Below are positions 32,475 through 42,013 of a DNA stretch of 64,000 nucleotides, piece by piece. Location: NCBI GenBank assembly GCA_007674295.1, contig CM017463.1, positions 24,800 to 88,799 of the forward strand, given 5' to 3'. The position numbers and the translations under genes are program-made. The notes below the pieces were generated by a model. That model was not told the DNA's origin. It did not search any database and saw only the letters and a program-made list of their open reading frames with translations. Position 1 is the first letter of the stretch. Each line of letters begins with the position of its first letter. This stretch comes from Antonospora locustae. Its lineage: Eukaryota > Microsporidia.

Positions 32475-32722
32475 ACCACAACACACATCTTCGGCAGAAT
32501 TTTTCTTATTGAGCCTACAGATGTTGCATGTGAAAAGATGCCCGCTCAATAAACGATAGAGATCACAAATATGCCCAACGGTGTTCAGATGCCCTCTGCA
32601 GCATGTAAAACGATTCTTCGCAAGGTGCACAAGACATATTATATATTGCGGCTAGAACCTAAATGGGGAACTGAGAACCATTTATATGCACATGCATGTA
32701 CAGAAAAAACACTCTTTAATCT
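32475..32722. other. Intergenic spacer
   Basis: About 250 bases between convergent genes, with no recognised element. Confidence 0.5.
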
Positions 32723-32944
32723 CTACTTGTTTTTCTTATTGTGTCTTCTCTTGAAGACCTTGTCGACGCTTTTTTTTATGTCATTCTTTTTGCTACTTTC
32801 CCTTTCTCTCTTTGAACATAATCTGAAGACATACGAGCGCGTCATCACAAATGAAAAGGCAGTGCACACAATTAAGGAGGAAACTATGATGACTGTGTAT
32901 ATGTTGTCAAAGAAAAAGTCACGCACAATGTTTGATTGCAGCAT
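32723..32944 (-). CDS. Small single-pass membrane protein, 73 aa
   Basis: From the ATG directly after CCCC (ACACCCCATGCTG). A single hydrophobic segment, YTVIIVSSLIVCTAFSFV, is flanked by polar ends, and a very basic C-terminus ends KRRHNKKNK. Tail-anchored or ER small membrane proteins look like this. The family was not recognised. The CCCC context and separation from neighbours argue for a real gene. Confidence 0.6.
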   Translation of the reverse strand: MLQSNIVRDFFFDNIYTVIIVSSLIVCTAFSFVMTRSYVFRLCSKRERESSKKNDIKKSVDKVFKRRHNKKNK

Positions 32945-33117
32945 GGGGTGTTTTTTCAGCGACACTTGTTTGTTTGCTTTACCAAAGTCAGCAGCCTGCT
33001 TTCTGCGCAGATGGAGAATCTTCATTCAGCTCACTGTCTTGCAGTTGTGCTACGCTAACATATCGTAGTCTCTGCATCGTAGCACAGTGCGCACTAGATT
33101 TGTGGCGCATGCAACCC

Positions 33118-33417
33118 ATGTTTGTTCTGAAGCAGCAGCTGCCTCAATGGGTCGGCAAGCAAGTAAAAATTGTTGGCAGGCTTGTCAAGATAGAGACGCC
33201 AGAATTGATTATATCAACACACGACGGCGATGTGCGTGTAGTGTACAAAGAGCTTCACAAATATACAGACCGGATTGTTATCGTGACAGGTATTGTTACA
33301 GAGAACTTGAGGGTCGAAGAAGAATACGTAGATGAGATTCCCGATGGCTTCTGTATGGAAACATATGCCAGAATGGCTAAGCTGGGCAGTGTTTTTGAGG
33401 ATATTTTTACATGCTAA
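33118..33417 (+). CDS. RPA3-like OB-fold protein
   Basis: 99 aa. Fits the smallest subunit of replication protein A: an OB fold with GKQVKIVGRLVKIETPELII, then GDVRVV and IVIVTGIVTENLRV, ending in a helix. RPA3 subunits of yeast and human are 110-122 aa and share this layout and little else. The ATG follows ACCC directly; an upstream ATG at 33109 in the same frame is possible. Confidence 0.55.
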   Translation: MFVLKQQLPQWVGKQVKIVGRLVKIETPELIISTHDGDVRVVYKELHKYTDRIVIVTGIVTENLRVEEEYVDEIPDGFCMETYARMAKLGSVFEDIFTC

Positions 33418-33596
33418 GCGTGGTGCTCTTCTGCCGGCTACGGAATTACTTTTCTAGAGTACAATAGTATTGCTGCCTATCGTCTCTGCAGCACACATGC
33501 ACTGCATTTCTGTGCGTTAGTAGTCGAGTTAAAAGCCACCAACAGACATTCAGCTTCAATCGTTAAAGTGCACTGACTCAAAATGCAATAAATTAT

Positions 33597-34751
33597 TTAT
33601 TGAATGAGACCGTGTCGTGCAAGATCTTCATATGTCCTCTTTTCATACAAATTTCCTTCTGCATCCTCCTCCTCCTCCACATTCTCTATGAGTTTAGTGA
33701 CAATAGCCATTCTTGCAACGCCAAAGCAGCGCTGCACATCCACAGCCCCAAGCGCCTCCAGAGACTGCACGTGCTTATCTTCAAGAAAGTGCGCATAGAA
33801 GTCCGATGTTCCGGTGATGTAAAAACCACATACTTCGCAATAGAAGGAAGGCTCCTTTCTCACATGCGCAGCAGCGCTCTTTCTTGTACGCGAGCTCTCT
33901 GGTCGTGCTTTTGCAGACAGTTCTTTCAGCAAGCATGTCAAATCAATCAGAATATCTGCATTCAGCTCATGTAGTCCCCTGTATCTTACATTAGAAAGGC
34001 TTTTCACAAACGTCTTCAGATTACGTGCCGTGCATAACAACTCGTTCTCGTCAACAGTAAAAAGACCATTCTCTGTAGACATGTTCTGCACATCAATACT
34101 CATTTCCTTAAATACAGATCCCGAATTCATTTTTCTGATATGATCCTTGCCTTTCAGGTGATATGGAAGTACATTGAGACTTATTGCCCTGTTACAGTAA
34201 AGACAGTGGGCTCGCATCAGGAGGTCGTCAGCACCACGTATTTCTGTGCGCTCTACATTTTCTCTTGTTGCCCTCTTCATCAATGTGCGGCGCAGAAAGC
34301 CCTGCATGTACTTCACAAGCTTTTTTGTGAGAAAGTACCTTCTGAAAGGACCTCTGACCACAGTGTTTATGCTGGTCAAATCAAGAGATTCGCCCAGATT
34401 CTCCTCCTTGCTGAAGAGGCACTTTAGTCTTCTTCGTGTGCGTCTTTTTAGTTTGCTTATTTTTCGCTCGATATGCATGTATATCTTGTCGAGTGCTGCT
34501 CTCTGACAACCGCTGTAGGGAAGATGCTCCCAGTATTGTGATACAACAAGCTCTTCACTTTGTATGTCGGTGCTCTTGAGGCGCAATGTATTCTGCAGCT
34601 TCTTGCGATACTTTACAATTTTTTTCTTAAGTCTGTGCTTATAATGTGCTGCAAATGTTGTTGACGGCTGTTCTAGTATCTGTGTCAGATATGCCTGCAT
34701 ATTGAGAAGAATTGCAAACTCTTCTCTCATGTACTGTGGGGTTCTACACAT
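33597..34751 (-). CDS. PRP9: Splicing factor SF3A3 / Prp9
   Basis: The SF3a60 subunit of the U2 snRNP, needed for prespliceosome assembly. Of 384 aa, the N-terminal helical part has YWEHLPYSGCQRA. A first C2H2-type zinc finger (AHCLYCNRAISLNVLPYHLK) occurs in the middle. The C-terminal U1-type zinc finger is FYCEVCGFYITGTSDFYAHF followed by LEDKHVQSLEALG. The very end, EEDAEGNLYEKRTYEDLARH, is the signature closing segment of the family. U2 snRNA is encoded less than 3 kb away, consistent with retained splicing. No CCC is found near the ATG. Confidence 0.92.
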   Translation of the reverse strand: MCRTPQYMREEFAILLNMQAYLTQILEQPSTTFAAHYKHRLKKKIVKYRKKLQNTLRLKSTDIQSEELVVSQYWEHLPYSGCQRAALDKIYMHIERKISKLKRRTRRRLKCLFSKEENLGESLDLTSINTVVRGPFRRYFLTKKLVKYMQGFLRRTLMKRATRENVERTEIRGADDLLMRAHCLYCNRAISLNVLPYHLKGKDHIRKMNSGSVFKEMSIDVQNMSTENGLFTVDENELLCTARNLKTFVKSLSNVRYRGLHELNADILIDLTCLLKELSAKARPESSRTRKSAAAHVRKEPSFYCEVCGFYITGTSDFYAHFLEDKHVQSLEALGAVDVQRCFGVARMAIVTKLIENVEEEEDAEGNLYEKRTYEDLARHGLIQ

Positions 34752-34964
34752 GAGATCGCCTTAAGATCCTGCAGTATGTCCGAACTTGTTCGTCAGAACT
34801 TGTGCCGTACACCACAAAGCGAATGCAATATGCACACAGTGGCATTGGGCAGGCGCTGCTGCTTTTAAACAGATCTTTTCCGTATGCAACTTTATTTTCT
34901 AAATAAATCACCCTTCTTTCAAAACATGATGCTACTTTTAGGACTTTTACTCCCAACCCTTCAA

Positions 34965-37376
34965 ATGACACTCTCACAGCTTTCGCAGACCGTGTATCCA
35001 ATACATTACGACCTGGCTCTGGTTACAGATTTCTTCAACGACTCGTTTCATGGAACAGTCAAGATCGATGTAGAGGCTTCGGAGGACATCAGGCATGTCG
35101 CAATTAATTCACAAGTGGAAGTTCTTAAGGCACAGATTAATGGAAAGACAGTGGCTTTCTCCAAAAACGAGGACATTTTGGTTCTTGATAAGAATCTGAC
35201 CAAAGGAAAGCACGAAGTTGTAGTGGAGTTTGAAAGTGCAATTGGAAAATGCATGGCTGGTTTCTACAAGTCTAGAAACGGAATATGGTCGACACATTTT
35301 GAGCCCGCCGATGCACGAAAGGCCTTTCCCTGCTTTGACCAGCCAGACATGAAGGCCACGTTCAAAACCACGATCACTGCGCCGAAGGAGCTTGTGGTTC
35401 TCTCCAACACGATAATTGAAAGGGAATTTGACATTGGTAGCGAGACAGACACTAGCATGGAGGCAAGTGCGGATGCACGCACAACGCAGAACGAGCTGGG
35501 TCTTAGTGGAAGGATGAAGACGGTTGTGTTTGAGACTACTCCAAAAATGTCCACGTACCTCCTTGCGTTCGTTATTGGGCCACTGGACTGCATTGGAGAC
35601 GATAAGCTCAAGGTGTATGCGCTGAAAGGGCATGCTAAGCATGGAAGGTTTGCTCTTGACATAGCTAGAGAGTGTCTGAGCACCTTTGAAAAGTACTTTG
35701 GCATTCCGTATCCGCTTAAAAAGCTAGACATGGTAGGGATTCCCGAGTTCTCCATGGGTGCGATGGAAAACTGGGGGCTTGTCACGTTTCGAGAGTCTGC
35801 ACTGCTCTTTACGGACAGCTCGAGTCTGAATGTAAAGAAGATTATCGCCGAGACTGTGTGCCATGAGCTTGCACATCAGTGGTTTGGAAACCTTGTGACA
35901 ATGAGGTGGTGGAATGACCTCTGGCTCAACGAGGGATTTGCGACATGGGCAGCGGTTCTGGCAATACAAAAGCAGAAATCATTTGAGTGGGATGTTGTTC
36001 CTAGCTTTGTAAATGACTGCCAAGGTGGCCTTACACACGACTCGTTGGTGTCTACACACCCAATCGAAACAAACGACGACCCCACTCAGATATTCGACCC
36101 GATCTCGTACTTGAAGGGTGCAGCCTTAATAAGAATGGTTGAGGACTACAAACAAGATAAGTTCAGGAAGGGTCTTTCGCAATACCTGAAAGACTACGCA
36201 TATAAAAATGCTACAAGTAAGGACCTGTGCAGTTACATAGAAATGGACATAGACAAATGGATTAAGAGAAAGGGGTGTCCGCTTGTGACGCTGTGTAGGG
36301 ACAATAGGCTTACGCAGAAGCGCTTTACTTTTGTAAAGGAAACTGCAGAAGCCGATGACACTATGTGGAATATTCCCTTGAAGATTGACTGGCTTGATGG
36401 GGAAACAGAGTACATTTGCTTTGACAAAAAAGAAATGACCCTGAAGCCAAAGACAGAGCTATTTAAACTTAACTCAAACCAAGTTGGATTCTACAGGGTG
36501 ATGTATGAGGACAAGGATATACCGATGAAGCTCCTGGAAAAAGGATTAGATACCAGCGACCGACTGGGAATATACGGTGACATCCATGCACTTACGATGA
36601 GCTGCGACTACACGATACCTCAATACATGGAGATAGCGAAGTTTGTGAAGGGAGAGAAGAACTTTGATGTGTTTGGCGAGATTATGCATGGAATCGGGGT
36701 GCTGAAGTCCGTTTTCTACGATCGAAGAGAATGCTTTGAAAAATTCATCATGGACGTTGTTACGATTGACTTCTCTTTGGAGAAAGTCGACGATGTAAAC
36801 GAAATGGCCATTCGTAGTTTAAAGGTGAAGGAGGCCGTACTCAACGGAAACAAGAGTATCGCGGAGAGACTTCAGAAAGAGGAGGTAGACCCTGCGTACC
36901 GATCTTCGAAGTTTCTAGCAATGATAAAGACAGACGACAATGCGTTTGAGAAGCTTCTGGAGGTATACAAGTCGTCGCACGTGCCAGACGAGAAGAGCAG
37001 CGCACTCATTGCATGCGGGCAGTGCACAGGCAAGGCGCTTAGTCTTATTCAGATGTTGGGGACGACAATTATGCTGCAGGATGCACACTACCTGTTCTCT
37101 GGACTTGCTGCAAACTATTCTCTAAGAGAGGCTCTTGTAGACAACGTCATAGAAGGATGGGCCATGTTGAAGAAGCTTTTCAAAGACTCTAGCTCAATAA
37201 TGTCGTTCATAGTTGAGCGGGTGTTTAGTGTTACGCCTTATAACAGGTACGAGAAGGTGATGGACTTTTTGAAGCAGGCAGATACATCTGGTGTTGAAAT
37301 GTCTGTAGAGAATGCAAAGGAAATGATGCGTGTCCACAAGAAGGTAAGAAAATTTAACGAAGAGCTAATCAAGTAA
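34965..37376 (+). CDS. M1 family aminopeptidase
   Basis: A zinc metallopeptidase that removes N-terminal amino acids, here 803 aa. The exopeptidase motif GAMENWG is followed by the zinc site HELAHQWFG (HExxH) and WLNEGFATW, which gives the third zinc ligand. The start TVYPIHYDLAL is typical of the puromycin-sensitive/Aap1 type. An open frame 27 codons longer carries a hydrophobic MLLLGLLLPTL. The ATG at 34965, with CCC eight bases upstream, is preferred, making it cytosolic. Family length is about 850-1000, so it is slightly compact. The ERAP-like C-terminal helical domain is present. Confidence 0.95.
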   Translation: MTLSQLSQTVYPIHYDLALVTDFFNDSFHGTVKIDVEASEDIRHVAINSQVEVLKAQINGKTVAFSKNEDILVLDKNLTKGKHEVVVEFESAIGKCMAGFYKSRNGIWSTHFEPADARKAFPCFDQPDMKATFKTTITAPKELVVLSNTIIEREFDIGSETDTSMEASADARTTQNELGLSGRMKTVVFETTPKMSTYLLAFVIGPLDCIGDDKLKVYALKGHAKHGRFALDIARECLSTFEKYFGIPYPLKKLDMVGIPEFSMGAMENWGLVTFRESALLFTDSSSLNVKKIIAETVCHELAHQWFGNLVTMRWWNDLWLNEGFATWAAVLAIQKQKSFEWDVVPSFVNDCQGGLTHDSLVSTHPIETNDDPTQIFDPISYLKGAALIRMVEDYKQDKFRKGLSQYLKDYAYKNATSKDLCSYIEMDIDKWIKRKGCPLVTLCRDNRLTQKRFTFVKETAEADDTMWNIPLKIDWLDGETEYICFDKKEMTLKPKTELFKLNSNQVGFYRVMYEDKDIPMKLLEKGLDTSDRLGIYGDIHALTMSCDYTIPQYMEIAKFVKGEKNFDVFGEIMHGIGVLKSVFYDRRECFEKFIMDVVTIDFSLEKVDDVNEMAIRSLKVKEAVLNGNKSIAERLQKEEVDPAYRSSKFLAMIKTDDNAFEKLLEVYKSSHVPDEKSSALIACGQCTGKALSLIQMLGTTIMLQDAHYLFSGLAANYSLREALVDNVIEGWAMLKKLFKDSSSIMSFIVERVFSVTPYNRYEKVMDFLKQADTSGVEMSVENAKEMMRVHKKVRKFNEELIK

Positions 37377-37472
37377 GTAAACAGCGTTTGTTGCTCAACT
37401 ACATATTTTATCTTTGGAAGGACACCAGATTTGCTGGAAGTAGCACTCTATGATTGTCTTAAATAAAAAGTG

Positions 37473-37652
37473 CAGCTCCGGACGGAACAACTTCCGGGAG
37501 TCTGCCTGGTGTGTGCATGGCCCCTACAAGCAAGCCTGTCAAAGCATCCACACACACACCAGCATATTCTAGCTCCAAGGAGCTAGTTTGTCAGCTGTCA
37601 CACTGACAAGAACAGATACTACACTTGATCAAAGCTATGAGCTTTGAGAGGT
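37473..37652 (-). ncRNA. U2: U2 spliceosomal snRNA
   Basis: On the minus strand the sequence reads GATCAAGTGTAGTATCTGTT, the universal U2 segment with the branch-point pairing box GTAGTA. Upstream lies a stem I hairpin (CAAAGC..GCTTTG). Downstream are stem IIa (TGTCAG..CTGACA), stem IIb (CTAGCTCC/GGAGCTAG), a short AATATGCTGG that may be the Sm site, and long terminal hairpins. The last hairpin (CTCCCGG..CCGGAG) is followed by a T-run. Ends are approximate (about 180 nt). It lies between the aminopeptidase and transporter genes. Pairing partners in introns would be TACTAAC-like. Confidence 0.9.
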
Positions 37653-37842
37653 GGAGGGCTTGAATTTGGGATTATATCACTCCTTTTGATGTAAATATTG
37701 CGGTTTATTTCGGGATTCAGTAGCTGTGTAGAATATGTGCATGGAGAGTAGCATACAGAATGCTAGGACGGCATGCTACACGTTTCAGAACTGTACAAAA
37801 CAATGATTCTATTTTTCTCAAGTTATACTTGGAAAACACAGA

Positions 37843-38805
37843 ATGAAACGGCTAAAAATTGCAGCATATACACTTACGTACTATGCTACAAGCCTCATGC
37901 TTGGGTTCTTCAGCTCGTATTTTCTCAACGAAAAGGCCTACAATTTCAGATATCCACTCTTCACATCTGGGTGTCAGAACATGATACACTTTATTCTGGC
38001 CACTCTTGTGCTTGCTGTTAGAAAAAGAAACGTTCTGTACAGACCAAACTTACACTCGCTTCCGTGTGCAGTGATAGCTGCGATTGACATAGGTGTGTCT
38101 TCATATGCGCTGCGGAACATATCACTTGCATTCTATACGATGGTGAAGAGCTCTGCGCCTGTTTTTATTCTGTTGTGTGGATTTGCATTGGGAATCGAAA
38201 AGCTATCGTTTTTTCTTTTTTTTCTCATGTTTACAATCGGAGGTGGTGTCTTCTTGACATCGATGGTCGACACCTGCTTTGACATGTATGGGTTTGGACT
38301 TGTGAGCATTGCCTCTTTTATGGCAGGCCTCAGGTGGGCGCTTGTACAGTACCTGATTCACAAAAAATGCGTGCGAAGTGCAGGCGTCACAGTAACAATC
38401 CAGGAGCTTTGTCTCCCAATATCCATTCTGCTTCTACTTTGCTCATGTGGCATGGAGGGGATTCCTACAATTGTGCGGAGCGAATTTCTCGTGAATGCAC
38501 AAAAGAGCATGTTCAACGCTGTGTTCATAATTCTTAGCGGATGCCTCAGTTTCTCTCTCATTCTTGCGGAATTTGCGCTCGTTGACCAGGCCTCTGTAAT
38601 ATACCTGAGCATGAGCGGCATAGTGAAGGAGCTTATAATTATCATCTACTCTGTGATGAGAAACACAATCAGCCTAAGCAGAGTAAATGTGGCAGGTCTT
38701 TTCATAAGCATAGCCGGAATTATTATATTTAACCTCACCATCACAAAGAGAATTGTGAATGAGGGCGATAAGGACCTAGAGGCTGCAGAGCAGCAGATGA
38801 TATAG
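37843..38805 (+). CDS. Triose-phosphate/nucleotide-sugar transporter family
   Basis: A 320-aa multi-pass membrane carrier of the drug/metabolite transporter superfamily, TPT/SLC35 branch, likely in Golgi or ER. About ten hydrophobic segments alternate with short loops. The family hallmark ALRNISLAFYTMVKSSAPVF lies in the fourth/fifth helix region and is closest to the SLC35C2/Ymd8 type. A polar, Glu-rich C-terminal tail follows. Substrate cannot be told. The open frame begins with MKRLKIA. No CCC is near it, and an alternative start cannot be excluded. Confidence 0.88.
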   Translation: MKRLKIAAYTLTYYATSLMLGFFSSYFLNEKAYNFRYPLFTSGCQNMIHFILATLVLAVRKRNVLYRPNLHSLPCAVIAAIDIGVSSYALRNISLAFYTMVKSSAPVFILLCGFALGIEKLSFFLFFLMFTIGGGVFLTSMVDTCFDMYGFGLVSIASFMAGLRWALVQYLIHKKCVRSAGVTVTIQELCLPISILLLLCSCGMEGIPTIVRSEFLVNAQKSMFNAVFIILSGCLSFSLILAEFALVDQASVIYLSMSGIVKELIIIIYSVMRNTISLSRVNVAGLFISIAGIIIFNLTITKRIVNEGDKDLEAAEQQMI

Positions 38806-39022
38806 ATGCATTGCTATGTACACAGCACTGCATGATACAGGTCTGTATGTAGAAAGATATGTAGAGGCTTAATGCAGAAAACAGCAGGATTGCACCACCT
38901 CGTAGTGTGTTGAACATTCCATGTATGCACTTCAGGAAACGCAGCATTGAACGTAGAGACTGTACAGAGGTAAAACCCCATATCCATGTTTTGGAGAATG
39001 CAGAAAATGCACTGCAGGACCC
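38806..39022. other. Intergenic spacer
   Basis: About 215 bases with no recognised element. Confidence 0.5.
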
Positions 39023-39787
39023 TTGATGTTTGAGAACACAGATCAGGAGATAGAGACAATTATTCAAAAAGCAAAGCGGTGTAGCGAACGATGTGGATGG
39101 CTTTCAGGCTTTTTCAGAAGGCCTGACCACCAGCGATCTGCAGAGCTATACAGTGAGGCAGGACACAGGCTGAAGTACCTCGGGCGCAACAAGGAGGCTG
39201 CCGAGTGTTATCTAAGCTCAGGAGACGAGTACATAGCATCAAAGTGCTGCGGATATCTGTTTTTTGCAGCAGAAGCATACTCAAACAGCTACGCGCTTTC
39301 GTCCGATAAGAGGGTCTTAATGAGGGCGTGCGAGCTGTACTGTATGAACAACAGCTACAGCCTTGCAGCCAACTGCCGCAAGCTGCTCCTCAAGGAAGAG
39401 GAAGGCGAGGAGGCACTCCGGAGCCTGGAGTTTCTGATAATGTGCTATGAAAAGGCAGGAATGAAGATGCATCGCATGAACCAGGTAGAGCAGAAGGCAA
39501 TTTTATGCATAGGCCTGGGAAGATACAAGGAAGCAGGAGACTGCTTCAGTGAATGCGGAAAGATGCTGTATGCGTTTCTTGCGTACTTTCTTGAAGGAGA
39601 CGAAAAAAGGATGCGCGAGCTTGAGTTTGAGCACGAACTTACAGCATCATTCTACGGAGGAGAGAGAGCAAAGCATGCCAGAGAGGCGGTTGCAAAGTAT
39701 ATAGAGTATAACAGCGTGAGAGAGGAGTATTCGGTGCTTTTTGAGGCTGTTTTGAACAGACTTCGTCCAGAGCATGACATCCTGTAA
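39023..39787 (+). CDS. SEC17: Alpha-SNAP (Sec17)
   Basis: The adaptor that recruits the NSF ATPase to SNARE complexes for disassembly. In 254 aa there are TPR-like antiparallel helix pairs typical of SNAPs, with SAELYSEAGHRLKYLGRNKEAAECYLSSG-type repeats. The C-terminal LEFEHELTASFYGGER replaces the family's acidic/Leu tip region; yeast Sec17 is 292 aa. CCC lies six bases upstream of the ATG (GGACCCTTGATG). It is convergent with nothing nearby; an HMG gene follows after about 290 bases. Confidence 0.8.
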   Translation: MMFENTDQEIETIIQKAKRCSERCGWLSGFFRRPDHQRSAELYSEAGHRLKYLGRNKEAAECYLSSGDEYIASKCCGYLFFAAEAYSNSYALSSDKRVLMRACELYCMNNSYSLAANCRKLLLKEEEGEEALRSLEFLIMCYEKAGMKMHRMNQVEQKAILCIGLGRYKEAGDCFSECGKMLYAFLAYFLEGDEKRMRELEFEHELTASFYGGERAKHAREAVAKYIEYNSVREEYSVLFEAVLNRLRPEHDIL

Positions 39788-40080
39788 GTGTTTTTCATAA
39801 AGTGCAGGTGCTCATAGCTAGCAAGACGCTCTGTGTCCCAAAAGGCAACAGGGTCTTTGCAGATTGACCTTGGCGCAGCCAAACTTTACGAGGAGCTAAC
39901 TGTACAGGAGTTGTGATGCGGAGGTTTTCAAGGGCTAAGAGAAACACAATGTCTTTTTCAAGCTTCGCAGCGCGGCTAGAGCAGTTGGAGTCTGGGCATA
40001 GGGTTGTTTGTCTGCAGTGCTGCCGTTGTCTGTTAAATAGCATTTCGTGATTAATTAAATACAAAAAAAAGACCCTTTAA

Positions 40081-40605
40081 ATGTCCAAGAAGGCGCACAG
40101 TAATAAGCCAAAGCGGGTTGCGAGCGCATACATTCGGTTCACTTCTGAGGAGAGAAAAAAAGAGGAGGAGAGGGGTGCCGAGAAAAAAAGCGTTGCAGAG
40201 TGGGCCAGCGAATATTCAAAGAAGTGGGCAAGCCTTCCGCCGGAGGAAAAGAAAAGGTACATTGACGAGTACAAGAGAGACATGATTGAGTACAAAAAGG
40301 CAATGGAAGAATACAAAGACACAGAAGAGTACAAGGAGATGCGTTTGAAAAAGAGCAACGAGAAGAAGGCTGCAGAGAACAGAGAGAAAAGACCAAAAAA
40401 GATGCGCAACGTGAGTCCCTACAACATATTTGTATCCGAGATGTACAAAAAGAAGAAGAGCGAGGGTGGATTTGACTTCAAGGAGGTTGCGTCCCTTGCG
40501 TCTGAGCAGTGGAAGAGCATGAGTGAGCAAAGCAAAGAGGAGTATCAGAGAAAGGCAGACGAAAAAAACAGGTCTAGAAGAGGAAATGAAAACGTTGTTG
40601 CCTGA
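40081..40605 (+). CDS. Two-HMG-box chromatin protein
   Basis: A 174-aa, highly charged nuclear protein of the HMGB type. Box 1 (about 8-80) starts KPKRVASAYIRFTSEERKKE and contains WASEYSKKWASLPPEEKKRY. Box 2 (about 105-170) starts KKMRNVSPYNIFVSEMYKKK and contains ASEQWKSMSEQSKEEYQRK. Between them is a Glu/Lys-rich helix that probably forms a coiled coil. Single-box NHP6-like proteins are commoner in fungi; two boxes with an acidic/basic linker resembles HMGB or mitochondrial Abf2. No targeting signal was seen. CCC lies upstream (GACCCTTTAAATG). Confidence 0.85.
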   Translation: MSKKAHSNKPKRVASAYIRFTSEERKKEEERGAEKKSVAEWASEYSKKWASLPPEEKKRYIDEYKRDMIEYKKAMEEYKDTEEYKEMRLKKSNEKKAAENREKRPKKMRNVSPYNIFVSEMYKKKKSEGGFDFKEVASLASEQWKSMSEQSKEEYQRKADEKNRSRRGNENVVA

Positions 40606-40763
40606 GCAGAGGCTACCTGTATGTTGTTAAGAAGAATGACGTGCCAGGTGTACCCGTGCTGTGCCTCTGCCGGTGGCATACCGTTTGCTGCAATGCATTC
40701 TTCAGACCCGTAGTAGGCATCAAGCGGGCTATCAGGCAGGAGTAGCCAGCCCATTAAACTAAT

Positions 40764-41072
40764 TCATGTTTCCTCAGAATTTTCTCTGATGTCATGAGCC
40801 TCCAGGCCTCTGCTGACTATCCAGTTCATAAACTCAATTCCGTCCTGCAGAACACGGCTATCCTGCGGCTCGCACACAGTATTCTCGGTATTCTCGCAAA
40901 CAATTCTGTCCAATATTTCGTGTATTCTTTTTTGGCAGCTTCTTATTTCCTTGCACATTGTATCCACCTGCTCAAGTATGTCTTCATTTCCATAGTCTCT
41001 CTGCATGATGCCTATGGAGTTGAAATAGAGATAAAGCAGGTGATTCGTCTCGTTTCTCAAATCCATGAACAT
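40764..41072 (-). CDS. Mediator subunit Med21-like
   Basis: 102 aa, helical. The start (LRNETNHLLYLYFNSIGIMQRD) resembles the Med21/Srb7 pattern L...V..L...F..AIGVLQ. A second helix, VDTMCKEIRSCQKRIHEILD, recalls the D...K.I..LI..LP region. Med21 pairs with Med7 in the middle module of Mediator. CCCC lies three bases before the ATG. Identity is tentative because the family is short and degenerate. Confidence 0.5.
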   Translation of the reverse strand: MFMDLRNETNHLLYLYFNSIGIMQRDYGNEDILEQVDTMCKEIRSCQKRIHEILDRIVCENTENTVCEPQDSRVLQDGIEFMNWIVSRGLEAHDIRENSEET

Positions 41073-41177
41073 CAGGGGTGGCTCTCATGGCCTTGATCAC
41101 TGGACGGTGTCTATTTACACCTGCACATAGTGTTTGGACCAGCTTTCTGTACTCGTTCAGAAAATAAACCAGCCCCA

Positions 41178-41504
41178 ATGGCAAAAAACTTTGTGCAAGT
41201 TGGTCGTCTTGCAACACCACGCTTTCTCGCACAGAGAAACATTCTGTATGTCATAACAGACATTCAGGACGACAGCATGGTTATTGTGCAGGATGCGCAG
41301 GGTACAAGAAAGCTTGTAAGCGTCAAGTCACTCCATCTGATGGACGACGTTGTTGAGATCCACAGGGACATGAGTGTGGAAGAGGTTTCCAAGAAAATAC
41401 CACAGCAAAAGGAAGAGGAGGTTTCAGAAAACGACTTTGAGAGGTTCAAAAGAGAACTTAGGACCGAGATTGAGGAGGAGGTACTGAGAAGCCGCGGCTT
41501 CTGA
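41178..41504 (+). CDS. RPL14: Ribosomal protein eL14
   Basis: A 60S ribosomal subunit protein, 108 aa. The N-terminal KOW-like barrel begins FVQVGRLATPRFLAQRN, followed by YVITDIQDDSMVIVQD. It then has a helical C-terminus, shortened relative to yeast (138 aa). The ATG at 41178 has CCCC just upstream. The open frame reaches 41130 but that extension lacks similarity. There is no intron near the start, unlike some microsporidian ribosomal genes. Confidence 0.85.
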   Translation: MAKNFVQVGRLATPRFLAQRNILYVITDIQDDSMVIVQDAQGTRKLVSVKSLHLMDDVVEIHRDMSVEEVSKKIPQQKEEEVSENDFERFKRELRTEIEEEVLRSRGF

Positions 41505-42013
41505 ACATTGGGCACCGGTACCTCTAATATAAAATAAAATACTTTGTTGCCTACGAAGATAAGTCGCGGTGCAAGTGACAACAAGAGAGATTTAAATGAA
41601 AATGTCTGCATGCATTGCATGGTCTATTTGTGTTCTTCCCGGGAACGAGTGCCACAAATCATATGCCACCAGATATGGGAAGATGGGTATAAATTTGTGT
41701 AAAAGATAAACAAAATTTGTTATGTGCAGATGCAAGTACAAAATGCAAAACACTAACATGGAGAAGTCGTTTAGTTACAAGATGTAAGCAATCAATAGCC
41801 AACCGGCGTAGAGATGTGCTTGCAGCAGATTTCCAGAAAACCGGCGGTGGTATTTACACACATCATCAGCAGGCCATCATGAGCACCTCTTCGCGGAAGT
41901 TGCAATTCGCTCCGCAAGAATCTGGCGAGATTCAATCGTCTTTTACGCAAACACAGAGAAAACCTTTGGGCAAGGAAGAGTGATCACATAAAAAACGGCT
42001 TCAAATATCATCT
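41505..42013. other. Intergenic region, 509 bp
   Basis: Contains a doubtful frame at 41717-41983 (88 codons) whose second half, from the ATG at 41879, is Ser/Gln-rich. It has no family similarity or CCC context. Nothing else is recognised. Confidence 0.4.

Noticed and set aside
32385..32520. GTAAGT near the end of the Sen54-like gene as an intron donor
   Set aside because: The frame is open through it and no convincing branch point and acceptor were found before the next gene.
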